The translations under genes were made by a program, and so were the position numbers. 64,000 nucleotides of DNA from Pyropia yezoensis (Eukaryota; Rhodophyta; Bangiophyceae; Bangiales; Bangiaceae), in contig CM020620.1 in assembly GCA_009829735.1 (NCBI GenBank), positions 19,752,020-19,816,019 of the forward strand. The letters are read 5' to 3'. Numbering within the stretch: position 1 is the first letter of the stretch; the number at the start of each line of letters is the position of its first letter. Below the pieces are notes generated by a model. The model had not been told where the DNA came from and ran no database searches. It worked only from the letters and a program-made list of their open reading frames with translations. Shown here one piece after another: positions 44,388 to 54,902 of this stretch.

Positions 44388-45210
44388 CTATACACCGGCA
44401 ACGGCACGGACGCTCAAGGGCCCCCCACCGCGGCGACCGCGGCGGCGGCGGCGGCCACGCCGCCGCCCCCGGGCGGCCGCCCCCTGGCCGACGCGGCGAC
44501 CGGCGGCACGGCGGGAGGGCTTAGCGCCGCCGCCGCCACCGCCGCCGCCTGCTGGCCAGGTGGTGGCGGTGGTGGCGGCGGCGGCTGGCGCGGGCGGCGA
44601 CGTCGTCGACGCCGCTCTCGGCGGGGTGCCATCGCCAGTGGCGGCACGTCTGGCACGTCGTGCACGACCAGGGTGACGCGGGCACCCCCCCCCGCGCCGC
44701 CCTTCCCCCCCCGTGACGCCCGCTCCCCCCCGCTGTGCCGCCGCGCCGCCGCCACCCCGCCCCACCGCCGCCACCGACAACAGCAGCGCAAACGCGACGG
44801 CGAGAGCTCCCCTGCCAGCCGCCCCCCCCCCTCCCCCCCGTCCCATGGACACGTCGGGCAGCGTCCGGGCGGGCGGCGCATCCGACGGCGGCCATCCCCC
44901 CCCCACCCCCCCAACGACCACCACAGCGTCCAACCGCCCGCCCCCCTCTGATACCGCCGCCTCCCCATTGCCTGCCACAATGGGCGGCGACGGCGGTACG
45001 GCGACTGCCGCCCCCACCGCCGCCGCGGCGGGGGGCCCCAGCGGCGGCACCGCGACCGGCGAGCCGCCCGTCCCGAATAGCGACGCCATGTCCCAGTTGC
45101 ACAGTGGGCAGGTGCCGGCTCCGCGGCGGAGCCACCGCCGCAGGCACCCGCGGTGGAACACGTGGTCGGCTGAGCAGGGGAGCGCCACCCACCGGGCGGT
45201 CGTCGTCGAG
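44388..45210 (-). CDS. RING-H2 finger segment of a probable membrane E3 ubiquitin ligase
   Basis: Read on the minus strand, the segment ALPCSADHVFHRGCLRRWL followed by GTCPLCNWDM gives the second half of a RING-H2 finger: Cys, His, His, Cys, then C-P-x-C. RING-H2 proteins bring ubiquitin-conjugating enzymes to their substrates. The first Cys pair is not seen in the same frame and may lie in an upstream exon. A Gly/Ala-rich tail with one hydrophobic segment (GALAVAFALLLSVAAVG) follows to 44388. Upstream on the same strand (45.7-46.6 kb) lie two more membrane segments, which may belong to the same gene. Confidence 0.5.
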
Positions 45211-45699
45211 CTGCAACCCTCACCCTCACCACCCCCACCGCCACCACCCCCACCCCCCCCCCACCCCCACCACCCCCATCGGCGGCCGTCGGCGACGCCC
45301 CCCCCGCCCCCCGCCCTCCTCCAGGCAGATACATAAACAATAGTAGTCGTCGCCGCCGCCGCCCTCGCTGCTGCTCACCCCCCCCGTCGTCGAGCCTCTC
45401 ACACGTCAGCCCGGGCACGCCCCCCCCCCTCCGCTCCCCCCCCACCACCACCGCCGCGGGCTCTCCGGCGCCCACCCCGCCGGCGGCGACGGCGGCCGCC
45501 CCCCACCCGAGCCGCCACCCCCACCCCCAAACCGGCGGCGGCGGACGCGGCGCAGCTCGTACGTACTCACCACGTGCCGCACCTGCGCCGACGTCAGCCC
45601 CACCCGCACGCGCTGCCCCCCCTCCCCCCCCACCTCGGGCGGCGGCGGCACACCTTCCGCCCCGCCGTCCCCCCCCCCCCCCCCCCCCGAAGCGGCAGC

Positions 45700-46565
45700 C
45701 GCCATCACGGCTCCCTCCCCCCCCGGGCGGCCGCGCTGCCCACAACCCCCCCATCGCGTCCCCCCCCTGCCCCGCCCCCGGCTCCCGAACCGCCGCGGTG
45801 CACAGCGCCGCGAGCACCCCGGCCGCCGCCACAGCGACGGCTGACGACGCGAGCGCCGCGTGCAGGCGGTCGCGGCGGGGGCGCGGGTGCGCCGCGGGGG
45901 GAGGGGTCAGCGCCACGCCGCCGGGCGTCCACAGGAGGGACGGGAGGGGGGCGAGCGACGACGCTGCCGAGCCGGCGCCCACAGGGAGAGATGGGAGCGC
46001 TGTGCCGCCGCCGCTGCCGCTGCGGCCGCCATCCACCCAGCACATCTCCCACCTCGGCAGCGGCTCGACGCCGGTAAATGCGTCGACGATGGCATTCGCG
46101 GCAGCGGCCGTGTATGTGTAGGCGCCGCCGGGGGCGCAGACGGCAACGAGCGTCGCGGCGGCGGCGGCGGCGGCGGCGGCGGGGCCGCCCGCCACGGCAT
46201 GGCCGCTGAGGTTGGCGACGAGGAATTCGAAGCGGTATGCGGCGGGCGCAGGGGGGGCTGCAGCGCGGGCGGCAAGACCGGGTCCGCCTCTGTGACGGCG
46301 GCTGGTGCGGCGTCGGCCGCCGTCGCTGCAGCTGCCGCCGCCTCTGCCGCCGCGTCGGCCGCCGCGTTGGCCGCCGCCGCGGCGGGTGCGGCCGGCTGCG
46401 CGGGGACGCGCACGGCGGCGACGTAGAAGCGAGCCGCCCGCCAAGCGGCCGCCCCCCCCGCGTCGGCGTACGCCAACCGGTTGCTGACGATTGACGCGAG
46501 GGCCACGACAAAGATGGCGGTAGCTGGGAGGAAGAGGAAGCCACGGCGGGCGGCGGGGGTGCGCC
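45700..46565 (-). CDS. Membrane-protein segment, possible N-terminal part of the RING-H2 gene
   Basis: On the minus strand a hydrophobic segment (FLFLPATAIFVVALASIVSN) starts an Ala-rich region. In a neighbouring frame a folded-looking domain follows (YRFEFLVANLSGHAVAGG; AYTYTAAAANAIVDAFTGVE; LPRWEMCWVDGG), then a second hydrophobic segment (LASSAVAVAAAGVLAALCTA). Still farther on, RVGLTSAQVRHVVSTYELRR resembles the linker that precedes RING domains in plant membrane E3 ligases. The frame changes may be introns or indels in this GCC-rich DNA. The layout membrane-lumen-membrane-RING is inferred. Confidence 0.4.
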
Positions 46566-46675
46566 ACCAGCGGGGGAGGCGCCGGGGCGGAGGGGGAGGG
46601 AGGGGGGGGGGTGGCGGGGGGGGCGCCGGGGCGGGGGGGGAGGAGTGGGAGGGGGGGCGGGGGGGGCGACCGCGC

Positions 46676-46688
46676 CGTCGCTGCCGCA

Positions 46689-46742
<54 letters not shown>

Positions 46743-47076
46743 GCCGCCGCCGCTGCCGCGGCCGCCGCCGCCCGCCGCTGCCGCGGCCGCCGCCGCCCGC
46801 CCCTGCTGCTGCCGCTGCAGCCGCCGCCGCCGCCGCTGCCCCCACCGCTGCTTCCGCACGCCTCTGCTGCCGCGGCCGCCGCCGCGACCGCCGCCGCCGC
46901 GGCCGTGGCCGCCGCCCCCACGTCCGCCGCCGCGGCCGGCGTGGGCGATGCCGCCGCCGCCGCCGCTTTCCTCGCCGCCGCCGCCGCCCGCCCCTGCCGC
47001 CGCGGCGGCCGCCGCGGCCGCCGCCGCCGCCACCACCGCCGCCGCCGCCGCTGCCGCCCGCCCTGGCTGCCACAAC

Positions 47077-47114
<38 letters not shown>

Positions 47115-47340
47115 CCCCCGCCACCGCCGCCGCCGCCGCCGCCCCCGCCACCGCCGCCGCCGCTGCCGCTCGCCCTGGCTGCCACAACTGCCGCCGCCCT
47201 CGCCGCCCCCACCGCCGCCGCCGCCCCCGCCCCCGCTGCTGCAGCCGCCGGCCCCTGCTGCCACGGCCGCCGCGGCCGCCGGCGCGGCGGCCGCCGCCGC
47301 CGCTGCCGCCGCATCTTCCTTCGCGGCCCGCCCCTGCCGC
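46676..47340. repeat. Long CCG/GCC microsatellite tract
   Basis: About 650 bp of CCG triplets with scattered CTG, GCG and CAC variants; includes imperfect duplicates such as GCTGCCACAACTGCCGCCG at about 47065 and 47180. It keeps nearly all frames open on both strands and generates the very long artificial reading frames there. A GGGCGGGC run follows at about 47455-47500. Confidence 0.9.
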
Positions 47341-47961
47341 CGCGGCCGCGGCCGTCGCCGCCGCCGCTGCCGCCGCCACCGCCAGCCGTGCCGCGAAGTG
47401 CGACTGTCGGCTGTCTCCGCGTGGGGGGGGGACGGCTGGCCGCCGGCCGGGCGGCCGCGCGGGCGGGCGGGCGGGCGGGAAGGCGGGCGGGCGGGCGGGC
47501 GTCGCCCCCGCCCCGCACCGGTGGCGGCGGCGGTCGCCCGTTCGGCCGACCGGCCGCCGCCGCCGCTGCCGCCGCCGCCGCCGCTGCGTGCCGCGCCGGC
47601 TGTGGGGAGGGGGCGTCCGCGCCGCGGCCGGCCGCCGGCCGCCATGCTCGGCGGCCCACCGGCGCTGGCGCTCGCCGGAATGCCGTGCACCGCACACTCA
47701 GCCGCCCGGTCCGCACGCGACGAGCACGGGTCGACGGCTGGGGCGGGAGGGAGGGGGGGGGGGTTAAAAGCTGTGGGGGCAGTGGGGATGGTACGGAGGG
47801 GGGGGGGGGTACGGCCGGGGGCAGGGTCAAAATGTGCGGGGGGGCGGTAGACCACGCCATTAGGGGCAACGGGGTCGGCGTGGATGGGGGGAGGGGGTGC
47901 GAATGCGGGGGGGGGAGGTACGGAGGAGGTGGGGCGCGCGGTGAACGGGGGGTGTTGTCGC

Positions 47962-48053
47962 CGGGCGGGATGACGGATGCCGGGCAGGATGACGAGCACC
48001 TTGTTCCCGGGCGGGATGAGGGATGCCGGGCAGGATGACGAGGAGCTTGTTCC
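47962..48053. repeat. 46-bp tandem duplication
   Basis: Two head-to-tail units, 47962-48007 and 48008-48053, beginning CGGGCGGGATGA and ending TTGTTCC, with about four differences. Confidence 0.9.
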
Positions 48054-48249
48054 CGCGTTTTGCCCCCTTCCTGCTCGTGTCCCGCCAACAACTGGTCGGA
48101 GGTCGGAATTTGAGAAGTTCCCGCCGGAGTCCTACGTACTGATCGGGATCTGAACCAGGACCCAACATAGTTCACCATACTTACAAGCCGATCGACCTGG
48201 GACCCCGGATCCCCACGATCGCAGCCCACTATCGGGGGTCCCACGCGCT

Positions 48250-51200
48250 ACCATGTGCACACTCCCAACGTGCGCGAGGCGCCGGAGAGCAGCAGTCGGC
48301 CAATCACGCGAGCTGATGCCATGGAACGTTTACCTTCCCAGCAGCGCATTTAACGGTCGATCTCTCGCACACGGAACAAAGTTCTGAAAAGAACGCTCTC
48401 CGCACGTCCCCCGGAACCACTCTAATATTGACCTTCCCGCTTCCAAGCCACAGTTAGCACATGGGCCCCAACGAGCGCCCGAGACATGCAACTCTTTCCG
48501 AAAAGGATGGCGCCAGTTGAGGGCCATCAGTTGCCGGTGCCCTCAAGGTGCTGCTGACGGGGGGTCTCTCCATTGTCAAGTGCCATGGGAGCGCGCGACT
48601 GCGTGATCGCGCAAGGCCGTGTCAGCATGCTCTGTCAGCATGCCAGCCATGGACCCCTCCACAAGGGGTCTGCCTCCCGGGCCCGAGCTGAGAAGATTCT
48701 CGATGAATCTTTTTTCTGCAACGTACCATATGTACCTAGCGCAGTGGCTGCTAAAGGGTGTTCACTGAATCCTTGTTTTTCCGCTGTAATCCTTGTTTGC
48801 ACAAAAATCTGTGCGCGCTCATGACGCGTTAGGCCGAGGTTTTTCGTGCTCTTCTCAACAGACGCTTCACGCCCAGGTTCGACACGAGTAAACGCGACGT
48901 ACCGCACTGCAAAAGAAGCGCCGTTCCGAGGGGAAGGTTGTGGTGCTACGGGAACAGCGTTTACTCGTGTCGTACGCCTTGCGCACCTCATTGAAAAAAG
49001 TGATGAAGATATCTGTTCTAGACGACAGCGGCTGTTACCGACCGACGGTTGCCTGCTGGCGATGACAGTACAGATCAGGCCGGAGTTAAACTTTTTCGTC
49101 GTTGCAGCACTCAAGACTATCAAGCGGCTGGGTTAATACCTGGAGATCATGTCCCCGTGACGAAGAACGACCAGCGCAGCCCTCCGTTGCTCGTGGGAAC
49201 AACTGTTTCTCAGATCTTGCTGTTGCACGAGGGGTGCACGGCTTGCTGATCGCGAAATGTCAACGGTGTCGGATCTAGATCCCCCTTGCACGAGAACCCC
49301 GCTTAGCATGCACTGCGTAGGCGAGCGTATGCAGTTGATAGTGGGTGTTGATCTGCACTACAGGGTACTAGACTGTTCAAAAACAGTGAGGCCCAACGGT
49401 TCGTTCCACCAAGCTATCGAAGACTTCAAGCATTGAGTTAGTAGATAGAACTGATGGCCTCGAGGAAGAAAGGCGTTTCCTGAATGTATACTTGGCAAGA
49501 GTCTCCTGATGGGCACAAAAGCAGCCTTTTCAATATTGTTGAACCGCTTCTTGAACTATTCGGCCCTCGCTCCAAAAATGTGCTGGCATCAATTCTTAGA
49601 GTCTCACGACTCGGTTCTCAGAACAGTTCTCAGAATAGTTCTGAGAATCTGTCGGGTATGGGTTTTGGGAATCTTCTGAAGGCACTCCTGCCAAATCGAC
49701 GTCTCAGGGTCTTGTCCGAACAGTTTGACAACGTTACAGAAAGAATCATGTTGATAATTCAAGAAAAGCAACAATGGTCCTGCTGTTGGAGAGGATTGAT
49801 AAAAAAAAAAGGAGGGCTTCATCGCTGCTTGTCAACGACGCCCCATAAACCATTAGTGCCTTGCCTATGGCGTCGGCGATCAGGATTGATGACAGTTGAG
49901 AAAAGCGCATCACTTACGGACGTGTTGTTCCCCCGATTGTTGTGCGATGATCTGCGCTTGTATCTATGTATGGAAGTGACATCTGCACCAAAGGTGCTGT
50001 GCTTTCAATTTATTCATGTGGTTCACGAACACGGTGTGGATCGGCACTCAGATATGCGTCCTTCTGTCCTGACTCCCAGCGAAGGGCGGGCAATACAGTT
50101 CAGAGCGAATATTGCATATCATCCCACTCGTGCGACGTTCGCGCGAATTTGTCATTCATATGATTTCATGTTTGAGCGAGAGAAAAGATAACCAACTGCA
50201 CATAACAAAACGTAACTGAGTGAGAACAATGAACAAAATACAAGCGAATAGAAGGCACGGTACGATGTATCTCATGCAACCCTACATTACCGCATAAACT
50301 GTGCCTTTTTTGTACCCAAACATGAATGTTTTTGTTCGCAATGCTTCGGCAATTAGTCCGCGCGCGAACGCAGCCTTCAGAGGCTTGTTGCATCTAAGTA
50401 TGTTGCTGCTGTGGTAACGCACGCGACGCACTGTGCTCTGCTGACGTGAGACGAAATGTGCGGTTTTCGTGTTGCTTTTCGACCCGAGAGGTCCACCGCA
50501 GGTGCCCCAGGCAGCTGTGCTTCTATTCTGTACAGACACGTTGTTTGAACCTTCGAATTTCCTGATAGTTTGAGCATGTGCCATATTTGCACCCGACAGT
50601 GTGTCCGAGTAAATGGCTCGACCGAAGACGCTCTGAACCATACTGGGGGTGTCCTCTATCCACCCATTTGCCCTGTTTTAGATCGCGAGAACCAGCAGTC
50701 ACTAGGGGAAGGAAAGAAAACAGGGGGATACGAGCCGCGTGGTCACAGCTAGCCGGCGGCCGAGCACTCCGTGGACGCTGTGGGGTGCGAAACACGAGGG
50801 GTACGAGCGCTTAAGGCATCCCCGCCTCCCCCCCATGAAGTGGAGGGACCGCGGACGCCGCTGGCAACAATTAAGTGCACACTTTTATGGTGATACACGG
50901 TGGACTGCTGTTGGGAGTGCCGTCGGGTGCAGGTGTTGGGGAAGGTCGGCGAGGTGGGGAGCCAGGTGCCAACAAAGGTGCAGTGGCATTGCACACTCGC
51001 CTGATGTGGCGCAAAGACCTGGGAGAGGCAAGTGAAGCGCTTGTTCAACCACTGACGGGGGCTACATGTTGCCAGCTGGACGAGTCGTAAGAACGACGTA
51101 GTAGATCAATTACTAGTTAAACACGGTGAGAAGTGTGAAACGTTCTCTGAACAATTCTCAGACCTGTTCCTGAGCTCGTGGCAGAATCATCATGGGATCC

Positions 51201-52133
51201 GCGACCATATCCCCGAAGGCATTCGAGGGCAAAACCATGTAGTATCTCAAAATCCGTTCCTGGACAATTCCGAGATCTAGCAGCGTATTTTGCGACATCT
51301 TTTGTGACGTGAGAAATTTCAAAGGATTCCGCTGTGTTCCAGGACATTATCCCTTCATTATGTTGGATTGTAGTATTGATCCTGTTGTCAAGATTCGTTC
51401 CTGAAGGTCCCAGCAATCAAGGCTTGGTAAAGCATTCCTCGTACCACTTTACCGAGAAAATACCGAGATCTGTATCGAGATCTGTACCTGCTGAAAGCAT
51501 CTATTATTAATCGTTTGCAATCTTCCGGGGCCTGCATCTCGAACCCAGTTTCCGAAAAAAATGAGTCATGTTTAGGGTGTTTTCTTCTAAATTCTGTTTT
51601 GGAAATAGAAGAAAGACTCAGGAGCTATCAGCGCACGGGATGCGCGTCAGCGACTGACCCCTCGACGGATTGCATCCCCAGGGGGAATTCGTTCTTGCTT
51701 GTTCTGAGCTCTTCAAAGGGATAAGTGGTCCTGCCAAGCACTCCTCGGTAGTGTTTGCTGGCAGTGAGAATACTCAGGTGTCGAGGAGGAGAATATGACA
51801 CATTGTGGCTATCTGTACGAGAAAACGATTGGTCTTTCGAGAAGTTGTTTTCAAGAAATGGAGTGCCTGGATTGATGGTAGATGGCTTTGCAGATTGTGA
51901 GTATTGTTTTTTCTAATTTTTGCCGATTCCGAAAAGAAATGACAACGCATGAACAACTGTGAGAGCTAGTCGCGCGCTGGCGGACGAGTGCGAGACAATA
52001 ACGTGCTGCACTGCCGAATCGCCAGAAGCTGATGATTGACGTCAGGCACAGTGCGTCTCGTCCCGATGGCTGATTGACCGGAGCGATGTTCTTCTCCCGG
52101 GACGACTTTTATACAATGCTATCGTCCCAACTA
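48250..52133. other. AT-richer gene-poor island
   Basis: GC drops to roughly half, unlike the 44-48 kb DNA next door. A 235-codon plus frame at 49484-50191 has no known domain. A 12-bp unit (AGTTCTCAGAAT) is repeated about three times at 49614-49652, partly as an inverted repeat. Nothing else is identified. Confidence 0.45.
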
Positions 52134-52583
52134 TTTCAGTTTTCCGAATTTTGTTCCATGTGGATAAGAGCAAGAGCAAGTGCGCCAGAGCAAGAACAAA
52201 TTGCATGCTGGCAGCGAAAGACTCACCAATAGCGTGCTGCAGCACCTTTGTGGAAATAGGCTGATGATTGGCTAGAGCCACAACGGCCCTTGCAAGAAAC
52301 GCTGGCTGGTCAAAACACTCTTTTTTTTGTCGAATCTCGCCGGTTCGCCCGGCATCTCAGGTCATCTCTGTCAAGAACAGTGTGAACCGCTCAGCCGGTG
52401 CCTGTTCTCCCCTCGAAGAGCTCAGAAATCCCGAGAAAATTCCATGTCACACTGTTCCTACAACAACGGACCCCCATGTTGCAGAGCAGTCATTGGCCAG
52501 AGAGGCAACGTCTGAGTCATACCATTGGTCAGATACAGGTTGTTCTTACTTGTCCATAAGAGACAAAATTGGGCAAACTGCAG
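52134..52583. mobile_element. MITE-like element, copy 2
   Basis: Direct relative of the element at 11246-11696, alignable along its full length with many substitutions. Its ends keep the ATTTTGT...CCATGTGGATAAGAGC pattern on the left and the matching inverted pattern on the right (GACAAAATTGGGCAAACTGCAG). TA precedes the left end at 52132-52133. No coding capacity. Confidence 0.75.
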
Positions 52584-52989
52584 CATGCCAGTCAGCTCAA
52601 AGACAAGAGACAACAGTGGTCGACCAATGGTGTGCCTAAAATCTCTGGCAGTCTCGCATCAGATCTGTCGTTGTGCAAGCAGGGCAGCCGGAGACTTCGA
52701 CCGATTTCTGAGCTGATCGACAAGAGAACCGGCAGCGGCTGGTGTTTCCGAACTGCGATTTCCTGAGGCTCGCCTGAGATCGAGGCTGAAAAGGGAAAGT
52801 CAGGAAAAAAACGACCGTATTCAGGACCTGCAGCCAATCGCATATTCTGGGATCTAAGAGACTTTGCATTACTGCGCAGGTCTCATGCTGTTCTCGACTG
52901 TCATTTGCCGGTACGCTGTCAGCCACCAGTTGTTGTGCAGTTGTACCGTACGTCCTTATGCACAACCGCCAAATTTGGGACTTTTACAT

Positions 52990-53156
52990 TAATTCATTGT
53001 TGTTGTCCCAGTTTTGGCCGACATGGACAAGAACATCAGTGCCATCCAAGAGTGTATCATGCATTGATGGTGCCGGATACAGCCGTCAAGCTAATGGGCT
53101 GTTGTGCAGCAACGTGGTTGTTCTTTTCCACATCGGGCAAATTGGGTGAACAGCAA
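52990..53156. mobile_element. Possible truncated MITE relative
   Basis: Left side has TTGTCCCAGTTTTGG...ACATGGACAAGAAC and right side has CCACATCGGGCAAATTGGG followed by GAACAGCAAT, resembling the two ends of the 451-bp element with most of the middle missing. Weak, but it lies 400 bp from copy 2. Confidence 0.4.
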
Positions 53157-53159
53157 TAT

Positions 53160-54095
53160 TATGCACTAGCGTTACTCACGACTGTCTTCAGAGAAACCAG
53201 CCGAGATGGGAGAAAACTCCGACGCGATCAGACGAGAGAGCAACAGGTCTGGATCAATATGTGGCAAATATACGGATAAAACCGCAGCAGAAAGAGCTCG
53301 TCGAAATGCATCGACAGTTATGAGCTGTGGGTGTATGACATGACACGTTCGCCATGTACGGCCCTCCGACCCAGTCCGCTATAGTGCGTCCCGTAAACTG
53401 ACAGTCCAACGGAACTACTCGGAAGTACTCTCGATCGAGATTTCACCCGTTGAAGGTGTTCTCGGTGCGGATCTAGGTATCAATTGTGGGTGCTGGGCGA
53501 CCCAGGATCCACCCACAGCTGACCCAGATCCATGCCTGGTGAAAGTATCTTACTTCGGAGTCGTTTTCATGTTCGAGACACTGCGAGTGTGCCCACGTGC
53601 CCACGTGGACTCGAACCTGCCATCAAGGCCATAGCTTCGAACGATCCTCCAGCATTTCGAGCCCCCTGGAAGGCCCTGGAGTCCGCTGGAGTCATAGACT
53701 CCGCCAGGAAAGACGGCGTGCGTTGCCCCTCCGCTCCGTCATGGTCACTCTGCGGGCTGCCGCCCCGCGTCACCCGGCACTGTGGAGGGCTGCGGACTCC
53801 ACGGTCGCCAGTCGCTGGTGCTGCGTTGGTCACTGCCGCCGTACAGTACGCGTCGATGCGGCCAAGCCGGACGGTTCGAGATGGCCACAGCCGCGAGAAT
53901 AGGATAAAGCCTCCCAGCTGTGCCCTGCTCTTTACCGCCCCGAGATTGTCAACCTCGTCTCACCCCATGCGCACCCACTTCGTTACCCACTACCACACCC
54001 TCCTACTATCTGCCCCGGCCGCCGGTCGCGTGCATCGCAAGACTCTACCACGGCATCACCCTCACTCCCGACGCCGTAATCTCCTCTCCTCCACC
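53160..54095. other. Upstream region of the Hsp20 gene
   Basis: No conserved coding sequence. A GATAAAG motif near 53903 could act as a TATA-like element. The last 100 bases are pyrimidine-rich, consistent with a 5' untranslated leader ending CTCCACCATGG. I could not find a convincing run of heat-shock elements. Confidence 0.4.
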
Positions 54096-54902
54096 ATGGC
54101 GTTTGTCGTCACTGCCGTCGGCCTTGGCGCGCCCGCGGCGCGACAGCTGGGGCGGGCCTCCACGACCGTCACAGAGGGCCCTCCACTGGCAGTCGCGGCC
54201 ACCCCACGCATGACCTTCCGCGGCGGCTACCCGTCTGCAGATGCGCAGCGAGAGGCGTGGCGCCGGCGCGCCGCGAATCGCTCGGCGGCGGCTGGCGGCC
54301 AGCCACAGCGTCGACCAGAGGGCCCGTCGCAGGCGGAGCTGATGGACGCCGTGTCGGGCATGGCGGCCGAGTTTATGCGCAACTACAGCGCGTTTGGTGG
54401 TCCGCTGGCGGCCGGCCGCTGCGGCCCGCCGGCCGGGCAGGCGACCGGTGGACGGGGTGCCCGGCAGCAGCAGCGGCAGCAGGGGCGGCAGCAGCAGCAG
54501 CAGCAAGTGGACTGGGTGCCGCGGGCCGAGCGGGCCGAGACGCCCACGTCGTACATTTATCGGCTGGAGCTGCCGGGTGTCGGGCGGAACGTCAAAAGCG
54601 AGCTCAAGGCCACCGACCGGGTCATTGTGGTGAGCGGCGAGAAGGTGCGGCCGTCCGAGACCGCCAACGCGTCCGCAGACGCGGCGGCCCCCACCTCCAA
54701 AGTGGACGTGCGCAACTGCCGAAGTGAGCTCGCCTACGGCTCCTTCTCTCGCACGCTGCGCCTGCCTGCTGACGCGGACGTCGAGGCCAAGGACCAGATC
54801 CGGGCGGCCGTCAAGGATGGTGTGCTGACGGTGGCTGTGCCCAAGGTCAAGGTGGAGCCAGAACCGCCTGCGGAGGAGCCAGTGGAGATCCCCATCATGT
54901 AG
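54096..54902 (+). CDS. Small heat-shock protein (Hsp20/alpha-crystallin), possibly plastid-targeted
   Basis: ATP-independent chaperone that holds unfolding proteins. The alpha-crystallin domain spans about residues 139-250: WVPRAERAETPTSYIYRLEL and PGVGRNVKSEL open it, and the family signature A-x(3)-G-V-L is present as AAVKDGVLTVAVPK. The C-terminal I-x-I motif that links subunits is EIPI at 264-267, three residues from the end. The start at 54096 has a good context (CCACCATGG); the frame is open farther upstream but without conserved sequence. The N-terminus (MAFVVTAVGLGAPAARQLGR, ending near ATPRM) is Ala/Arg-rich, lacks acids early and has Phe at position 3, as in red-algal plastid transit peptides. 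A Gln-rich linker (124-137) precedes the domain. Single exon, 268 residues. Confidence 0.9.
   Translation: MAFVVTAVGLGAPAARQLGRASTTVTEGPPLAVAATPRMTFRGGYPSADAQREAWRRRAANRSAAAGGQPQRRPEGPSQAELMDAVSGMAAEFMRNYSAFGGPLAAGRCGPPAGQATGGRGARQQQRQQGRQQQQQQVDWVPRAERAETPTSYIYRLELPGVGRNVKSELKATDRVIVVSGEKVRPSETANASADAAAPTSKVDVRNCRSELAYGSFSRTLRLPADADVEAKDQIRAAVKDGVLTVAVPKVKVEPEPPAEEPVEIPIM

Noticed and set aside
44414-48244. A 1276-residue minus-strand reading frame
   Set aside because: It is open because of CCG repeats; it is almost entirely Ala/Gly/Arg/Pro, and parallel frames on both strands are equally long.
49484-50191. 235-residue ORF in the AT-richer island
   Set aside because: No domain and no GTG/ATG context clue; in DNA of this composition one frame of that length can occur by chance.
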